DNA of 64,000 bases from Actinoplanes sp. SE50/110 (GTDB lineage: Bacteria > Actinomycetota > Actinomycetes > Mycobacteriales > Micromonosporaceae), in contig NZ_LT827010.1 of the NCBI RefSeq assembly GCF_900119315.1, forward strand, positions 3,629,001 through 3,693,000, given 5' to 3'. Shown piece after piece: positions 51,201 through 62,400 of this stretch. The position numbers and the translations under genes were made by a program. The notes under the pieces were generated by a model. It made no database searches and was not told where the DNA came from. It saw nothing but the letters and a program-made list of their open reading frames with translations. Position 1 is the first letter of the stretch. Every line of letters begins with the position of its first letter.

Positions 51201-51779
51201 ACGACCCGGGCGACCCTGGACGCGACGAAGGTGACCTACGGCAGTGTGCCGGTGGTGCGGGTGACGGTCACCGGCAAGCTGGCGGAGCGCCCCTCGGGTA
51301 CCGTCCGGGTGCTGCTCGGCGGGACCTCGGTCGGCTCCGGCACCCTGGCCGGGGGTGGAGCCACCGTCCGGCTGGCGAAGACCATCGCGGTCGGCACCCG
51401 GTCGTTGCGGGTCGTCTACGACGGCGACGCCCGCTACGCCGGCTCGTCGGCGAACCTGACCCTGAAGGTGGTCGCGGCGGCCTCGAAGACCGCATTGTCC
51501 GCCAAGTCCGGCACGGTCCACACCGGCCGCAAGGCGCAGCTCACCGTGACGGTGACCGGCGCGGCCGGCGTCACACCGTCCGGGACGGTGCTGGTGATCG
51601 CGACCAACGGCACGTCCACCCTGGTCCGCACGGTGCGCCTCGACCGTGCCGGCAGGGCGGTGCTCGCCCTGGGCCCGCTGGGCGCGAAGGGCACCTACCG
51701 GATCACCGCGCAGTACCTCGGCTCAGCGTCGGTGACCGGCTCGACCAGCGCGGCGACCCGGATCACGGTGATCCGCTGA
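48201..51779 (+). CDS. secreted multidomain GH43-like glycoside hydrolase with LamG and Ig-like domains
   Basis: 1192 aa from ATG 48201 with GGAGGA upstream. Signal peptide (KIASVLALLMAMLVVPTPAR). LamG/laminin-G-like domain about 30-245 (VLWYKLDETAGSVATDSSGH, GRIKDFRVYDRALGDPELQS). Two bacterial Ig-like domains about 250-425 with W(A/S)(T/S)S(D) motifs. GH43-type five-blade catalytic domain about 430-750 (KGLRDPFIIRSPEGDKFYQI with the base Asp; SIMVWESTDLVHWTDQRLVK; NTWAPEAFYDKTLGEYVVFW; DSTMIENDGEYYRF). More Ig-like modules follow, including two Big-5/Ig-type tail repeats ending at 1192 without an LPXTG anchor. Likely an exported arabinan- or xylan-active enzyme. The LacI-type operator supports carbohydrate control. 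Confidence 0.9.
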   Translation: MQQPFKIASVLALLMAMLVVPTPARADQAAITDGLVLWYKLDETAGSVATDSSGHAHNGTVAGTASWTGGQGLTFDGSSTYVKVPNDIMSGLTAISVSFDVLVDADQPTPYFLYGFGNTDTSTGYGNGYLFTTGNNLRTAISTANWTKEQSTQAPAPQPLARGTWKHLAYTQTGTTGTLFEDGTPIATNTSVTIKPGDIGAGTTSANYLGRSNYTGDRLLKGRIKDFRVYDRALGDPELQSLAEPVVSAELAADRATLTLGDTSALTADLSLPATAPRGTRLTWATSDASVITAAGVVIRPPSGQAAGSATLTATLTRGSLTATRSFPVTVPPQLSAEDAVREAATALTVRNLGDVRGNLTLPATGAYGTTVTWSSDRPGVIDDTGVVHRPQAGQGATTVALTATVHSGAASATRTLTATVPELPAAQARTGYLFSYFTGEGTATGEQLHFAVSRANDPLSYREVNDGKPVLTSTLGTKGLRDPFIIRSPEGDKFYQIATDLKIYGNGDWDASQRTGSRSIMVWESTDLVHWTDQRLVKVSPDTAGNTWAPEAFYDKTLGEYVVFWASKLYDAADTAHAGNTYNRMMYATTRDFYTFSEPKVWKDPGYSVIDSTMIENDGEYYRFTKDERNNTSSTPCAKFLIEEKSASILSTNYDFVSECIGSGSISAGEGPLVFKSNTEQRWYLFIDEFGGQGYVPFTTTDLASGKWTKVASYSLPASPRHGTVLPVTQAEYDRLLTAYQPNLLVTAVDPIPLVTPAGVAPALPARVTARFADGSSSSVAVTWDAVPPAAYAQPGTFTVAGTVAESQNVKAGVVVTVPDVQAPVVSATVTPAVPASGWFTGPATVTVTATDAVDGAVVPKVRVTRSGDPAGQWTDQAPPLTLGADGSYLVEYTAIDAAGNSSGTGSVTVRIDTAPPVSQATVDAQSRTVTLRAADNDSGVSGLAYSVDGGRTWQPYTVPVRAGQTRLTVLYRATDVAGNVEVINQAVVPAVRVVLAPSTTRATLDATKVTYGSVPVVRVTVTGKLAERPSGTVRVLLGGTSVGSGTLAGGGATVRLAKTIAVGTRSLRVVYDGDARYAGSSANLTLKVVAAASKTALSAKSGTVHTGRKAQLTVTVTGAAGVTPSGTVLVIATNGTSTLVRTVRLDRAGRAVLALGPLGAKGTYRITAQYLGSASVTGSTSAATRITVIR

Positions 51780-51826
51780 CCGATCGGCCGCGGCGCCCCG
51801 CCCGGGGGTGCCGCGGCCGACGAGCC

Positions 51827-52600
51827 CTATCTGCCGGAGTGGATTACCTTCCTGATCCAGGCGGTGATGTTGTCGGTGCGGGCGCCGTTCTCGATCGCGG
51901 TGTGCGGGCAGCTGGGCCCGTTGCTGACCACCGCCACCAATTTCGGGATCCCTTTGCTCTCGGTGAAGTAGGGCCCGCCCGAGTCGTACGGGCACGGCGT
52001 GGTGTCGGCCTGCGGTGCGTAACCGCGGAACCCGGTCACCGTGTCGCTGAGCTGCGCCACCTGCAGCTGCCCGGTCCGCAGCCGGTTCACCGGCACCGGG
52101 TTGCTGCTGGTCAGCGAGCCGTACCCGGTGAGCCGCACGATCGTGCCGACCGCCGGCGGCTTGCCGGCGAGCCGGATCGGGCGGACGTCGCGGACCGGCT
52201 CCTCCAGCATGGCGAGCGACACGTCGGCGGTCGGTGACTGCCGGACGGCGACCACCTTCAGCAGGTGCCCGCGGCTGGTGTCGGTGGTGTCGGTACGGCC
52301 CACGGCCGCCGTGGTCAGGTCGGCCACCGGGTGCTCCACCCGGACCCCGTTCGCGTCCCGGAAACAGTGCCCGGCCGTGATGATCCACCGAGCCGAGACC
52401 AGGGCTCCCGAACACCCACTGTTGCGGCGCCCACCGTCGGCGGTCGGGATGCCCGTCATGGTCAGCTTGACGGAGAACCCGTACTGACCGTCGGGGACCT
52501 CCTCCCCGTTCGCGATCGCGTGGGCGGGAGCGGCGCCGGCGAGCACCGTCATGGCGACCGTGCCGGCGGCCACCGCTGCACTCCAGAATGAGATGCGCAT
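51827..52600 (-). CDS. secreted trypsin-like serine protease
   Basis: 257 aa. Signal peptide (SFWSAAVAAGTVAMTVLAGA, cleavage near AHA), then IANGEEVPDGQYGFSV, the activation-type N-terminus. His in WIITAGHCF, Asp in PTADVSLAML, Ser in TTPCPYDSGGPYF. The motif is CxxDSGGP, the normal chymotrypsin/trypsin-family active site, with Cys pairs for disulfides. Unlike the intracellular EAD protease, it has a signal peptide. It is convergent with the GH43 gene. Confidence 0.93.
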   Translation of the reverse strand: MRISFWSAAVAAGTVAMTVLAGAAPAHAIANGEEVPDGQYGFSVKLTMTGIPTADGGRRNSGCSGALVSARWIITAGHCFRDANGVRVEHPVADLTTAAVGRTDTTDTSRGHLLKVVAVRQSPTADVSLAMLEEPVRDVRPIRLAGKPPAVGTIVRLTGYGSLTSSNPVPVNRLRTGQLQVAQLSDTVTGFRGYAPQADTTPCPYDSGGPYFTESKGIPKLVAVVSNGPSCPHTAIENGARTDNITAWIRKVIHSGR

Positions 52601-52766
52601 CGCGCCAGGCTATCGACATTCGCCGATGCGCACAGCCCCTCGGTCCCCGTCGGCCGTCAGAAACCCGGCCGACCGCCCGCGGCGGTGGGTCGCCGGCAGG
52701 CTCACCGCGCCACGACGTACCCGCTGATCCGCCGCATAGTCGCAGGTCACGAACCTGCTGGAGCTG

Positions 52767-52795
52767 CTGACGGGACGGCAGGCCGGCGCTAATGT
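52767..52795 (+). promoter_or_regulatory. probable promoter giving a leaderless transcript
   Basis: CTGACG (52767-52772) and TAATGT (52790-52795) are separated by 17 bp. Transcription would be expected to start about 7-9 bp after TAATGT, at or next to the GTG at 52804, which has no ribosome binding site. Leaderless starts are common in actinobacteria. Confidence 0.55.
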
Positions 52796-52803
52796 GTCGC
52801 ACC

Positions 52804-53316
52804 GTGAAGCGTGGATTTCAACGTACCGGCAGGTGGGCGTGGACCCCGCGCCGGATCGCCATCGCGGGCGGCGGTGCTGCGGCCGCGCTGGCCGCGGCCG
52901 GGGTCACCTGGGCGCTACTGCCCGGTGACCCGCAGGAGCCGCGTCCCCGGGAGTACCGCGACGCGACCGCTTGCCTGCTTACCGATCAGCAGGGGGTGGC
53001 CGGTAAGGACGCGGCCCCGATCTGGGCGGCGATGCAGTCGGCGTCGGCGCGCACGCACGGTCAGGTCCGCTACCTCGCCGTGACCGGTGAGCAGTCCGTG
53101 GCCAATGCTGAGTCATTCGTGGGCACGCTCGTTCTCGGCCGGTGTTCGGTGATCGTCGCCGAGCCCGGGATCCCGGACCAGGCCGTGCGTGCGGCCGCGG
53201 CGCAGCACTCCGGTCAGCGATTCCTGGTGATCGGCGGGGTGAAGGCAGGCTCGAATGTCACCGTCGTGGCAGCCGCGAAGATCGATGAGGTCGTGGGTGG
53301 CGTTTTGAACCGCTAG
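52804..53316 (+). CDS. BMP-family-like extracytoplasmic protein
   Basis: 170 aa from GTG 52804 (VKRGFQRTGRWAWTPRRIAI). N-terminal twin-arginine-free hydrophobic segment IAIAGGGAAAALAAAGVTWA acts as signal anchor. The rest resembles the N-terminal lobe of BMP (basic membrane protein) binding proteins: TACLLTDQQGVAGKDAAPIW, AMQSASARTHGQVRYLAVTG, FVGTLVLGRCSVIVAEPGIP and RFLVIGGVKAGSNVTVVAAA. At 170 aa it is much shorter than a full periplasmic binding protein, so it probably binds or senses, not transports. ATG 52792 upstream is less likely given the promoter position. Confidence 0.65.
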   Translation: MKRGFQRTGRWAWTPRRIAIAGGGAAAALAAAGVTWALLPGDPQEPRPREYRDATACLLTDQQGVAGKDAAPIWAAMQSASARTHGQVRYLAVTGEQSVANAESFVGTLVLGRCSVIVAEPGIPDQAVRAAAAQHSGQRFLVIGGVKAGSNVTVVAAAKIDEVVGGVLNR

Positions 53317-53459
53317 CCGATTTCGCCGAAAAATGCCGAACGGCTCGCCGGAGCAGGCCAAACGTTTATCGGAATCTCAGCCAACTCACTGTTGTTTGAG
53401 ATGATCTTCCCAGGAAGACTCCCTCGCCGACAGCATCACGCACGGGGGAGTTCATCGCG

Positions 53460-56400
53460 ATGTCTTGGTGGCGGCGTTGCGCCGTGCTCACTGCTCTGGT
53501 CTTCGGACTTTCCGTAGCCGTTCCGGCGGAGGTCGTGCAGCCCGGGGGCAGCTTCCCGTTGAGCTGGCTGGTCGACCTGTTCACGTTGCCGCGGGTATGG
53601 GCGGCGGTGACGGGTCTGCCGATGCAGCAGCATGGGGACGCGGGGCATGGCGGCTATGTGTCGGCTTCCGCGACCTCCGCGCATGGTCGGGCAGGCCGGA
53701 AGCAGACCAGGGCCCGGGGTGGTCTTGACGGCTTCCAGCCTCACGAGGGTTCGTCGGGTGCGATCACTACTCGTGCACGGCGCGGCTTCGACGCGGGCAC
53801 GAGCAAGCGGCAGGCGGACAGGTCCAAGGCGAGCATGAGCCAGTTCGCGAACGCGGACGGCTCGGTGACCCAGCAGCTCACGGCCGGGCACACCAACTAT
53901 CGCGCCGAGGACGGCAGTTGGCAGCCGATCGACGCGACCCTGGTGCCGTCGGGCTCGCGGTGGTCGATGAAGGCCAACTCGCTGAAGGTGTCGCTCGGTG
54001 CTTCGCAGGTGAGCTCGCCCGCGGCGCTGACCCGGTCCGCGACCACGGCGACCACCGCGCCGGTCGCACCGATGGTGTCGATGACGTTGCCGTCGGGCGC
54101 CTCGGTCGGCTACGACCTGAGCGGCGCCGCGGCGGTCGCCCCGGCCGTGGCCGGCGCCGTGGCGACGTATCCCTCGGTGCTGCCGAACACCAACCTGCAG
54201 CTGCAGGCCATCGCTGACGGCGTCAAGGAGACCCTGGTTCTGGCATCCCCGGCGGCCGGCAACCAGTGGGTGTTCCCGCTGCGGCTGACCGGGTTGACGC
54301 CGCGGATGACCGCCGACGGCTCGGTCGACCTGGTCGATGCCGCCGGCAAGGTGCTGGCCTCGTTCCCGCACGGTTCGATGAAGGACTCCAAGTTCGATCC
54401 GCAGACCGGCGACATGGCCCACTCCTCCGCGGTGACCATGTCGCTGATCACCATCGGCGGCAAACCGGCGCTGAAGGTTGTCGCCGATCGGGCCTGGCTC
54501 AACGATCCGGCCCGGGTCTACCCGGTCCGGGTGGACCCGACGGTCACGACCGGTGACACCAGCGACGTCTACGTCGACAACGACTCGAGCACCACCGCGG
54601 CCGACCAGGACGGCGACAACCTGCCGGTCGGCACCTACGACGGCACCGTCAAGGCCCGCTCGTTCATCCACTTCACCGGTGCGGCCACGCCGGCCACCGG
54701 TCAGCGGGTCACCTCGGCCAGCCTGAAGCTGTACCTGACCTGGCAGTACTCGTGTGACTACAACCGCGCGTTCTCGGTCTACGCGGCCACCGCGGACTGG
54801 GGTGTGGACACGCTGAAGACGGCGTCGTTGCCGGGGGCGCCGATCGGCGCCAGCCCGATCGGCTCGCTGACGGTGACCGATCCCGGCGTGGCCTGCACCA
54901 ACACTGCCGCCAACCGCAGTGTCGGCAAGTGGGTGACCGTGCCGCTGAACGTGGCGACGTTCAACGGGTGGACGTCCGGTACCTCCAACTACGGCCTGGC
55001 ACTGCTGGCCTCGGAGACCGACAAGCTCGGGTGGAAGCGGTTCACCTCGACGAACTATGCCTCCGCCGCTTACGAGCCCCAGCTGAGCCTGACCTACACC
55101 CCCAACGTGGTGCCGCAGGTGGACACCCGGTACCCCGCGGACAACACCGCGGTGGAGACGCTGACGCCGCAGCTGGTCACCCGGGCCCACGACCCGGACG
55201 GTTACCCGAACAAGGGCCTGACCTACACGTACACGGTCTACGACGGCACCGGCAAAGTGGTGGTCACGTCGGCTGCCCAGACGTCCTCCGGCTGGCAGGT
55301 GCCGGCCGGGAAGCTGGCGTGGAACAACACGTACTACTACACCGTCAAGGTCGGTGACACGGTCGGTACCTCGGCCGAGACCGGCGGGTACGTGTTCTCC
55401 ACGCCGGTGCCGCAGCCACGGCTGACCTCGGATCTGGCGCAGAACCCGGGCGCCGGTTTCGATCCCAACAACGGCAACTACACGACATCGGCCAGTGACG
55501 CGCAGGTCGCCGGTGTCGGCCCGGCGCTGGAGATCTCGCGCAGCTACAACAGCGTGGACACCAGGCGATCCGGAGCTTTCGGTCTGGGCTGGGCCAGCAT
55601 CCTGGACCTCAAGGCGACCGAGCGCACCGACATCGCGGGTGCGGTGCAGACGGTCGTCGTGACCTATCCGAACGGCTCCGAGGTGGCCTTCGGCCGCAAC
55701 AGCGACGGCACGTTCACCGCGCCGTCCGGCCGCTATGCGATCTTCACCGCGCAGACCTCGGGCAGCACGGTCACCGGATACACGCTGACCGACAAGGACG
55801 CCACCCAGTACGTCTTCGGACGGGCCGCGGGTACCGGCATCTTCAAGGTCACCAAGATCATCGACGCGAACGGGCGTACGCTGTCGTTCGACTACGACGC
55901 CGCCGGTCACGTCAGCACGATGACCAACGCCTCCGGCCGCAAGCTGACGATCACCTGGAACGCGGGCAACCACGTCGCCACGGTCGTCACGGACGCGCCG
56001 GCGACCGGGTCGTCCGGTTACACCTGGGCCTACACGTACGGGACGAACGACCAGCTGACCACGGTCTGCCCGCCCGGCACCACGACGGCCTGCACCGTCT
56101 ACGCCTGGGGCAACGCGAACAACCAGTACGCCAATGCGGTGCTGAACCTGAACCCGTACTCGTACTGGCGGCTCAACGAGGCTTCCGGCTCTTCCGCGGT
56201 CAGCAGCGTGCTGACGAACGCCGCCATGGACAACGGCACCTACCGGAACGTGACGCTGGGTGCCGCACCGGCACTGGGCGCGTCCGGCGCCACCACCGCG
56301 ACCTTCAACGGCTCGTCGTCCTCCGTGCAGTTGCCCGGCAAGCTGGTTGCCGACGGCTCCTACCAGACGGTCAGCATGTGGTTCAAGACGACCACCCCCG

Positions 56401-59400
56401 GCGGCGTGCTGTTCAGCTACAGCGCCGCCGCACTGACCGCGGGTACCACCATCAGCAACTACACGCCTTCCTTGTACGTCGACAAGAACGGCTATCTGCG
56501 CGGCGAGTTCTACCAGGGCTTGACCACCCCGATGAAGTCGAAGTCGGCGGTGACCGACGGCAACTGGCACCACGTCGTGCTCTCCGGTGCCGGCAACACC
56601 CAGACCCTGTACCTGGACAACGTCGCCCAGGCGAGTCTGACCGGCACCATCGCCATGTACCAGGCAACCGGTTCGGCCTACGAATACGTCGGCGCCGGCT
56701 ACCTCGGCGGCGGCTGGCCGGATCACGCGAACACGGGAGTCACCGCCGCCCCGGCGACCTACTTCACCGGTTCCATCGCCGAGGTCGCGTTCTTCACCAA
56801 GGCGCTGACCGCCACCGACGTTTCCGCGATCTATCAGGTCGCCGCGACACCCAGCGCGATCATCCAGTCGATCACCTCGCCCGGCGGCCGGGTCCAGGCT
56901 CAGGTCGCGGTCAGCAATGTGACCGGTCAGGTCACGTCGGTGACCGACGAGAACGGCGGCGTCTGGACGATGGGCGCGCCGTCCATCACCGGCAGTGGTG
57001 ACGTGTACGCCGCGTCGGTGCTCGGCGGCAAGCCGACCAACTACTGGCGCCTCGGCGAGACGAACGCGGGTACCACCGACGCGGTGAACGAGGTGGCCGG
57101 TGACAACGCCACCTACAACGCGGTCACCCTCGGCCAGAGCGGTCCGTTCAGCAATTCCACCGCCGCCACCTTCGACGGCACCACCTCCAGCGTGGCGCTT
57201 CCCGGCACGGTGGCGCCGTCCGGCGCGTCCTCGGTCGGTCTCTGGTTCAACACCACCGCCACCGGCAAGGTGCTGCTGGCCTCCCAGGCCGGCGCACTCG
57301 GTGACACGACTGCCCTGGGTCTGCCGACCCTGTGGATCAGCGCGGACGGCAAGCTGCGCGCCCTGTCCCCGTCGACCACCCCGACCGGGCCGCTGCGCTC
57401 AGCGTTCGCCGGCAAGTGCCTGGACGTGGCCAACGGCAGCAACGTCGACGGCACCAAGATCCAGTTCTACGACTGCAACAACAGTGCGTCGCAGAACATG
57501 ACGCTGGCCGCCAACGGGTCCGTGCAGGTGCTCGGCAAATGTTTGGACGCCAAGAGCAGTGGCACCGCCAACGGCACCCTGATCCAGCTCTACACCTGCA
57601 ACTCCTCGGTGGCCCAGGTGTGGCAGCCCTACAACGGCGGCCTGCGCAACCCGAACTCGGGCAAGTGTCTGTACTCGCCCACCACGACCAGCGGCACCCA
57701 GGTGCAGCTCTACACCTGCGACGGCAGCGACGCGCAGAAGTGGACGCTGTCGCTGGCCTCGGCCGCCGCGGTGAACGACGGCACCTGGCACAGCGCCGTG
57801 CTGACCTCCTCGGGCACCACGCAGACCCTCTACGTCGACGGCGTCAAAGCCGGTTCGAGCACCGGTACCGCTGCGCTCACCGCGGGTGGCCAGCCCTACG
57901 CGTACCTGGGCGCCGGCGCCACCGGCTCCGGCTGGTCCGGCCTGACGGCGAACACCACGTCGTACTATGCGGGCAAGCTGGCCGAGGCGGCGTTCTTCCC
58001 GAGCGAGTTGACTGCCGACCAGGTCGCCGCGCAGTTCCAGGCGAGCAAGCAGACCGTGCCGGTCGCGGTGACGACCGTGGACACCACGGTCAAGGCGATC
58101 ACCATGCCGGTCAAGAACGTCACGGTGACCGATCCCGGCGGCAAGACCATCGCCTACGCGTACGACCTGGTCAACAACCGGCAGATATCCGAGACCGATG
58201 CGCTGGGCAATGTCACCAAGTACGGGTACGACACCGGGGGTTTCGAGAGCCTGGTCTACGACCCGAACGGCGCTCGGACGCAGGCGGTGCAGGACGCCCG
58301 GGGCAACACGATCCAGCAGATCACCTGCCAGGACCAGAAGAACAACCTCTGCTTCAGCACCTACTTCGGCTACTACCTGAACGCGTCGAATCCGGTGGAT
58401 CCGCGCAACGACGTGATGATCAGCAGTAGTGACGGCCGTTCGGCGACACCGCAGGACACGGCGTACCGCACCACCTACGACTACGACGCGAAGGGCAACC
58501 CGCTCGGCTCGACCGACCCGCTCGGGCGCAGGATCACCACCCAGTTCACCGACGGCAGCACCAGCCCGGCGGGCCTGCCGGCCCGGATCGTCAACGCCTC
58601 GGGCGGCGTGCAGACGATCGGGTACAACACCGCGGGTGACGTGGTGAAGACGACGTCGCCGGCCGGCGAGGTGAGTACCTACACCTACGACAATCTCGGC
58701 CGCAAGCTCACCGAGACGGTCACGACCAGCACGTTCCCGAACGGGCGCACCTCGTCGTTCACCTACGACCAGCAGGGTCGGGTGCTGACCGAGACCGATC
58801 CCAAGATCACTAACCGGGTCACCGGTGCGGTGCACACCGCGGTCACCACGAACGTGTACGACGACGACGGCAACATGACGTCGCAGACGATCGCGGACAG
58901 CACCGGTGGCGACGTCGCCCGGACCCAGACGGTCGCGTTCAACGAGCACGGGCAGAAGCAGTCGCAGACCGATGCGGTCGGCAAGTCGACGAGTTTCACC
59001 TACAACGCGTACGGCCAGGTGGTGACCGAAACCGACTCGGACGGCGGGGTGACCGCGTTCGACGTCGACGCCGAGGGCAACGTGCTGTCCGAGACGATGA
59101 AGGGCTGGACCGGCGATCCGAACAACCCGTCGGTCGCCAAGGACCTCACCACCGAGGCGAACAAGTACGACCCGGCCGGCCGGCTCGCCAGCCGCACCGA
59201 CGCGATGGGCCGCAAGACGGCGTACACGTACACCGACAACGGCCTGACCTCGACGGTCACCGTCACCGACGGGACGAACTCGTACCTTCAGGAGAAGAAC
59301 GAGTACGACGCCGACAACAACCTCGTCACGCAGTGGACCAACAACCTCGTCACCAAGACGAAGTTCACCTATGACCCGGCGGGCCGGCAGACCACGGTCA

Positions 59401-62400
59401 CGGTCGACCCGGACGGGGTCAACCGGGTCACCACCAACGTTCTCGACGCGAACGACAACGTGGTCCGCACCACCCAGCAGGTCGGTACCGGCAGTGTGCT
59501 CAAGGCGACCGATTTCAAGTACGACGCCGAAGGCCGGATGACGGCGCAGACCGCCTACAACGGCGACCCCGACCTGACCCCGGCGGCCCGCTGGAGGCTG
59601 AACCAGACCAGCGGTACCGCGATCGCCGACAGCTCCGGCAACAACCGTCTGACCGCCACCAAGGTCGCGTGGGTGAACGACACCACGCGCGGTGCGGTGG
59701 CGTCGTTCGACGGCACCACCTCCACGATCACCGGCGACGATGCCCCGGTCGACACCACCAGGCCGTACACGGTGTCGGCGATGGTGAAGCTGGCCGGCAA
59801 AACCGCCAACGGCTCGGTGCTCACCCTGCCCGGCAAACTCGGCACCGCCCCGCTCGCGCTCGGCTACCAGGCCTCCACCGACCGGTGGCACCTGACACTC
59901 GGCGCGCAGAACACCGATGGCAGCATCGCTACCACCAGCGGCGACGGCACCAAATCACCCACGGTGGGCGCGTGGACGCAGCTGGCCGTCACGGTCGACC
60001 CGCAGAACAGGACCGCGATCCTGTACGTCAACGGCACTGCTGAGACCACCCTCACCGCGAGTGGGCCGTTGAACCAGGCGGCCACCGGTATCCGGATCGG
60101 CCTGCCCGGCAGTGGCACCAGCTTCAACGGGTCGATCTCCGACGTGCAGGCCTACCAGAGTGTGCTCACCGCCGCGCAGATCGCCGCCGGTCTCAACCCG
60201 GCCGGCACGGTGTCGCGCAGCAGCAGCACTCTCGACGAGGGCGGTCTCACCGTCCGGGCCACCGACGCGCTCGGCAATGTCACCGACGTCGCCTACGACG
60301 AGGCCGAGCGCCCGGCCGTGACCACCGCGCCGACGGTCGACGCGGAAACCTTCACCGGCAAGGTCACCGCCCGGCCGGTCAACTACGCCGGTTACGACAC
60401 CTTCGGCGACCAGACCGAGTCGGTCGACGCCAACGGCAACAAGACCACGACGGTGTACGACCGGGCAGGCCGCGCCTACGAGACGCACGGCGCCCCGTAC
60501 ACCACGCCGGGCGGGGTGACGATCAACCCGGTTTCCAAGGTCGAGTACGACACGCTCGGGCAGACGAAGACGTCGACCGACGAGCGCGGCAACATCACCG
60601 CCTACACCTACGACCAGCTCGGCCGCCTGGCCAAGACGGTCGCGCCCAACGGCGGCGAAACCAAGGTCACCTACGACGAGGACGGTGAACCGCTGACCGC
60701 CACCGGTCCGACCGGAGCGACCACGGCGATGACCTACGACTATCTCGGCCGGAAGCTGACCTCGACGCAGGCGGTGCGCCAGACCGGCAAGTCGTACACC
60801 ACCAACTACACCTATGGCACCGCAGGGCTGCTGGAGTCGATGAAGACGCCGGCCGGGGTGAGCGAAAGCTACACCTACAACAACGCCGGCGATCAGCGCA
60901 CCGTCAAGGACGGCGCGGGGCAGATCACCACCTCGTCGTACGACGGTCTCGGCCGGGTCACCAGCGTCGAGCAGCCCGACGGCGCCTACCAGACCTCCAC
61001 CTACGATCTGCTCGGCCGCACCACCGCGACCGCCGCGTACGCCACCAAGACCAGCACCGCCGTGCTGACCGGCAGCTCACGAACCTATGACGCGGCCGGC
61101 AACGTACTCACCTCGACCGACGGGCGGGGCACGACCACGTCGTTCACCTACGACTCGACCGGCATGGTCCTGTCCGAGCACCAGCCGATCTCGGCCGGCG
61201 CGGCGATCGACACCACGTTCGGCTACGACCTGCTCGGTAACCGCACCCGGTACACCGACGGGCGCGGGAACGCGTTCTGGACCACGTACAACTCCTGGAA
61301 CCTGCCCGAATCCCAGATCGAACCGGTCACCAGCCAGTACGTCGCCCTCCCCGACCGGTCGTACACCACCACGTACGACGAGGCCGGTAATGCGGTCAAG
61401 CAGACCTCGCCGGGCGGGGTCGAGCAGACATACACCTACGACGCCATGGGCGGGCTGACCGCCCAAGCCGGCACCGGCGCCGAAGCCACCACGGCCACCC
61501 GCAAGTTCGGCTACGACCTGGCCGGGCGGATCACCACGTTCTCGTCGCCGACCGACGACAACACGGTCACCTACGACGACCGGAACCTGCCCACCGCCAT
61601 CACGGGCCCGTCCGGGAACTCGTCGTTCGCCTACACCGACGACGGCCTGATGGCCTCGCGCACCGACGCCGCCGGCACCACCAACTACGTCTACGACAAC
61701 GCCGACCGTCTGTTCTCCCTGAAGAACGCCACGGCGGGCACGGACCTGACCTACACCTACGACCAGACGTCGGCGGTCAAGCAGATCACCTACGGCGGCA
61801 CCGGCAACTACCGGTCGTTCACCTACGACGGCCTGCACCGCCTCACCGGCGACGAGCTGAAAACCTCAGGCGGCACGTCGATCGCGAAGATCGGCTACGG
61901 CTGGGACGCCAACAGCAACGAAACCTCGAAAACCACCACCAATTTCGGTGGTACGACGGTCAGCAACACCTACGAGTACGACCTGGCCGATCGCCTGACC
62001 TCGTGGAACAACGGCACCACCAAGATCGGCTACACATACGACGCGTCCGGCAACCGCACCGGCAACGGCTCCACCACCTACACCTACGACGCCCGCAACC
62101 GCCTGGTCGCCGACTCGGCGGGAGTCTCCTACGGCTACACCGCTCGCGGCACCCTGAGGTCGGTGGTCGGATCATCCGCGTCCGCCACCACCACCTCGGA
62201 CGCCTTCGACCAGACGATCACCCAGTCGTACGGTGCGGGCAGCACGGAGACCTACGGATACGACGCCCTGGGCCGGGCACTGCAGGCCGGCTTCGCCTAC
62301 AGCGGTACCGGCAACGACCTGGCCGCCGACGACTCCGGCACGAAGTACGTGCGGGATCCGAGCGCGGGCCTGGTCGGCGCCGCCGCGGGCAGCAACGCCC

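Noticed and set aside
53436..59891. Two very long leftward open frames opposite the RHS gene
   Set aside because: They are shadow frames with valine/arginine/glycine bias and no domains; the rightward frame has YD repeats, LamG, ricin and Hint motifs.
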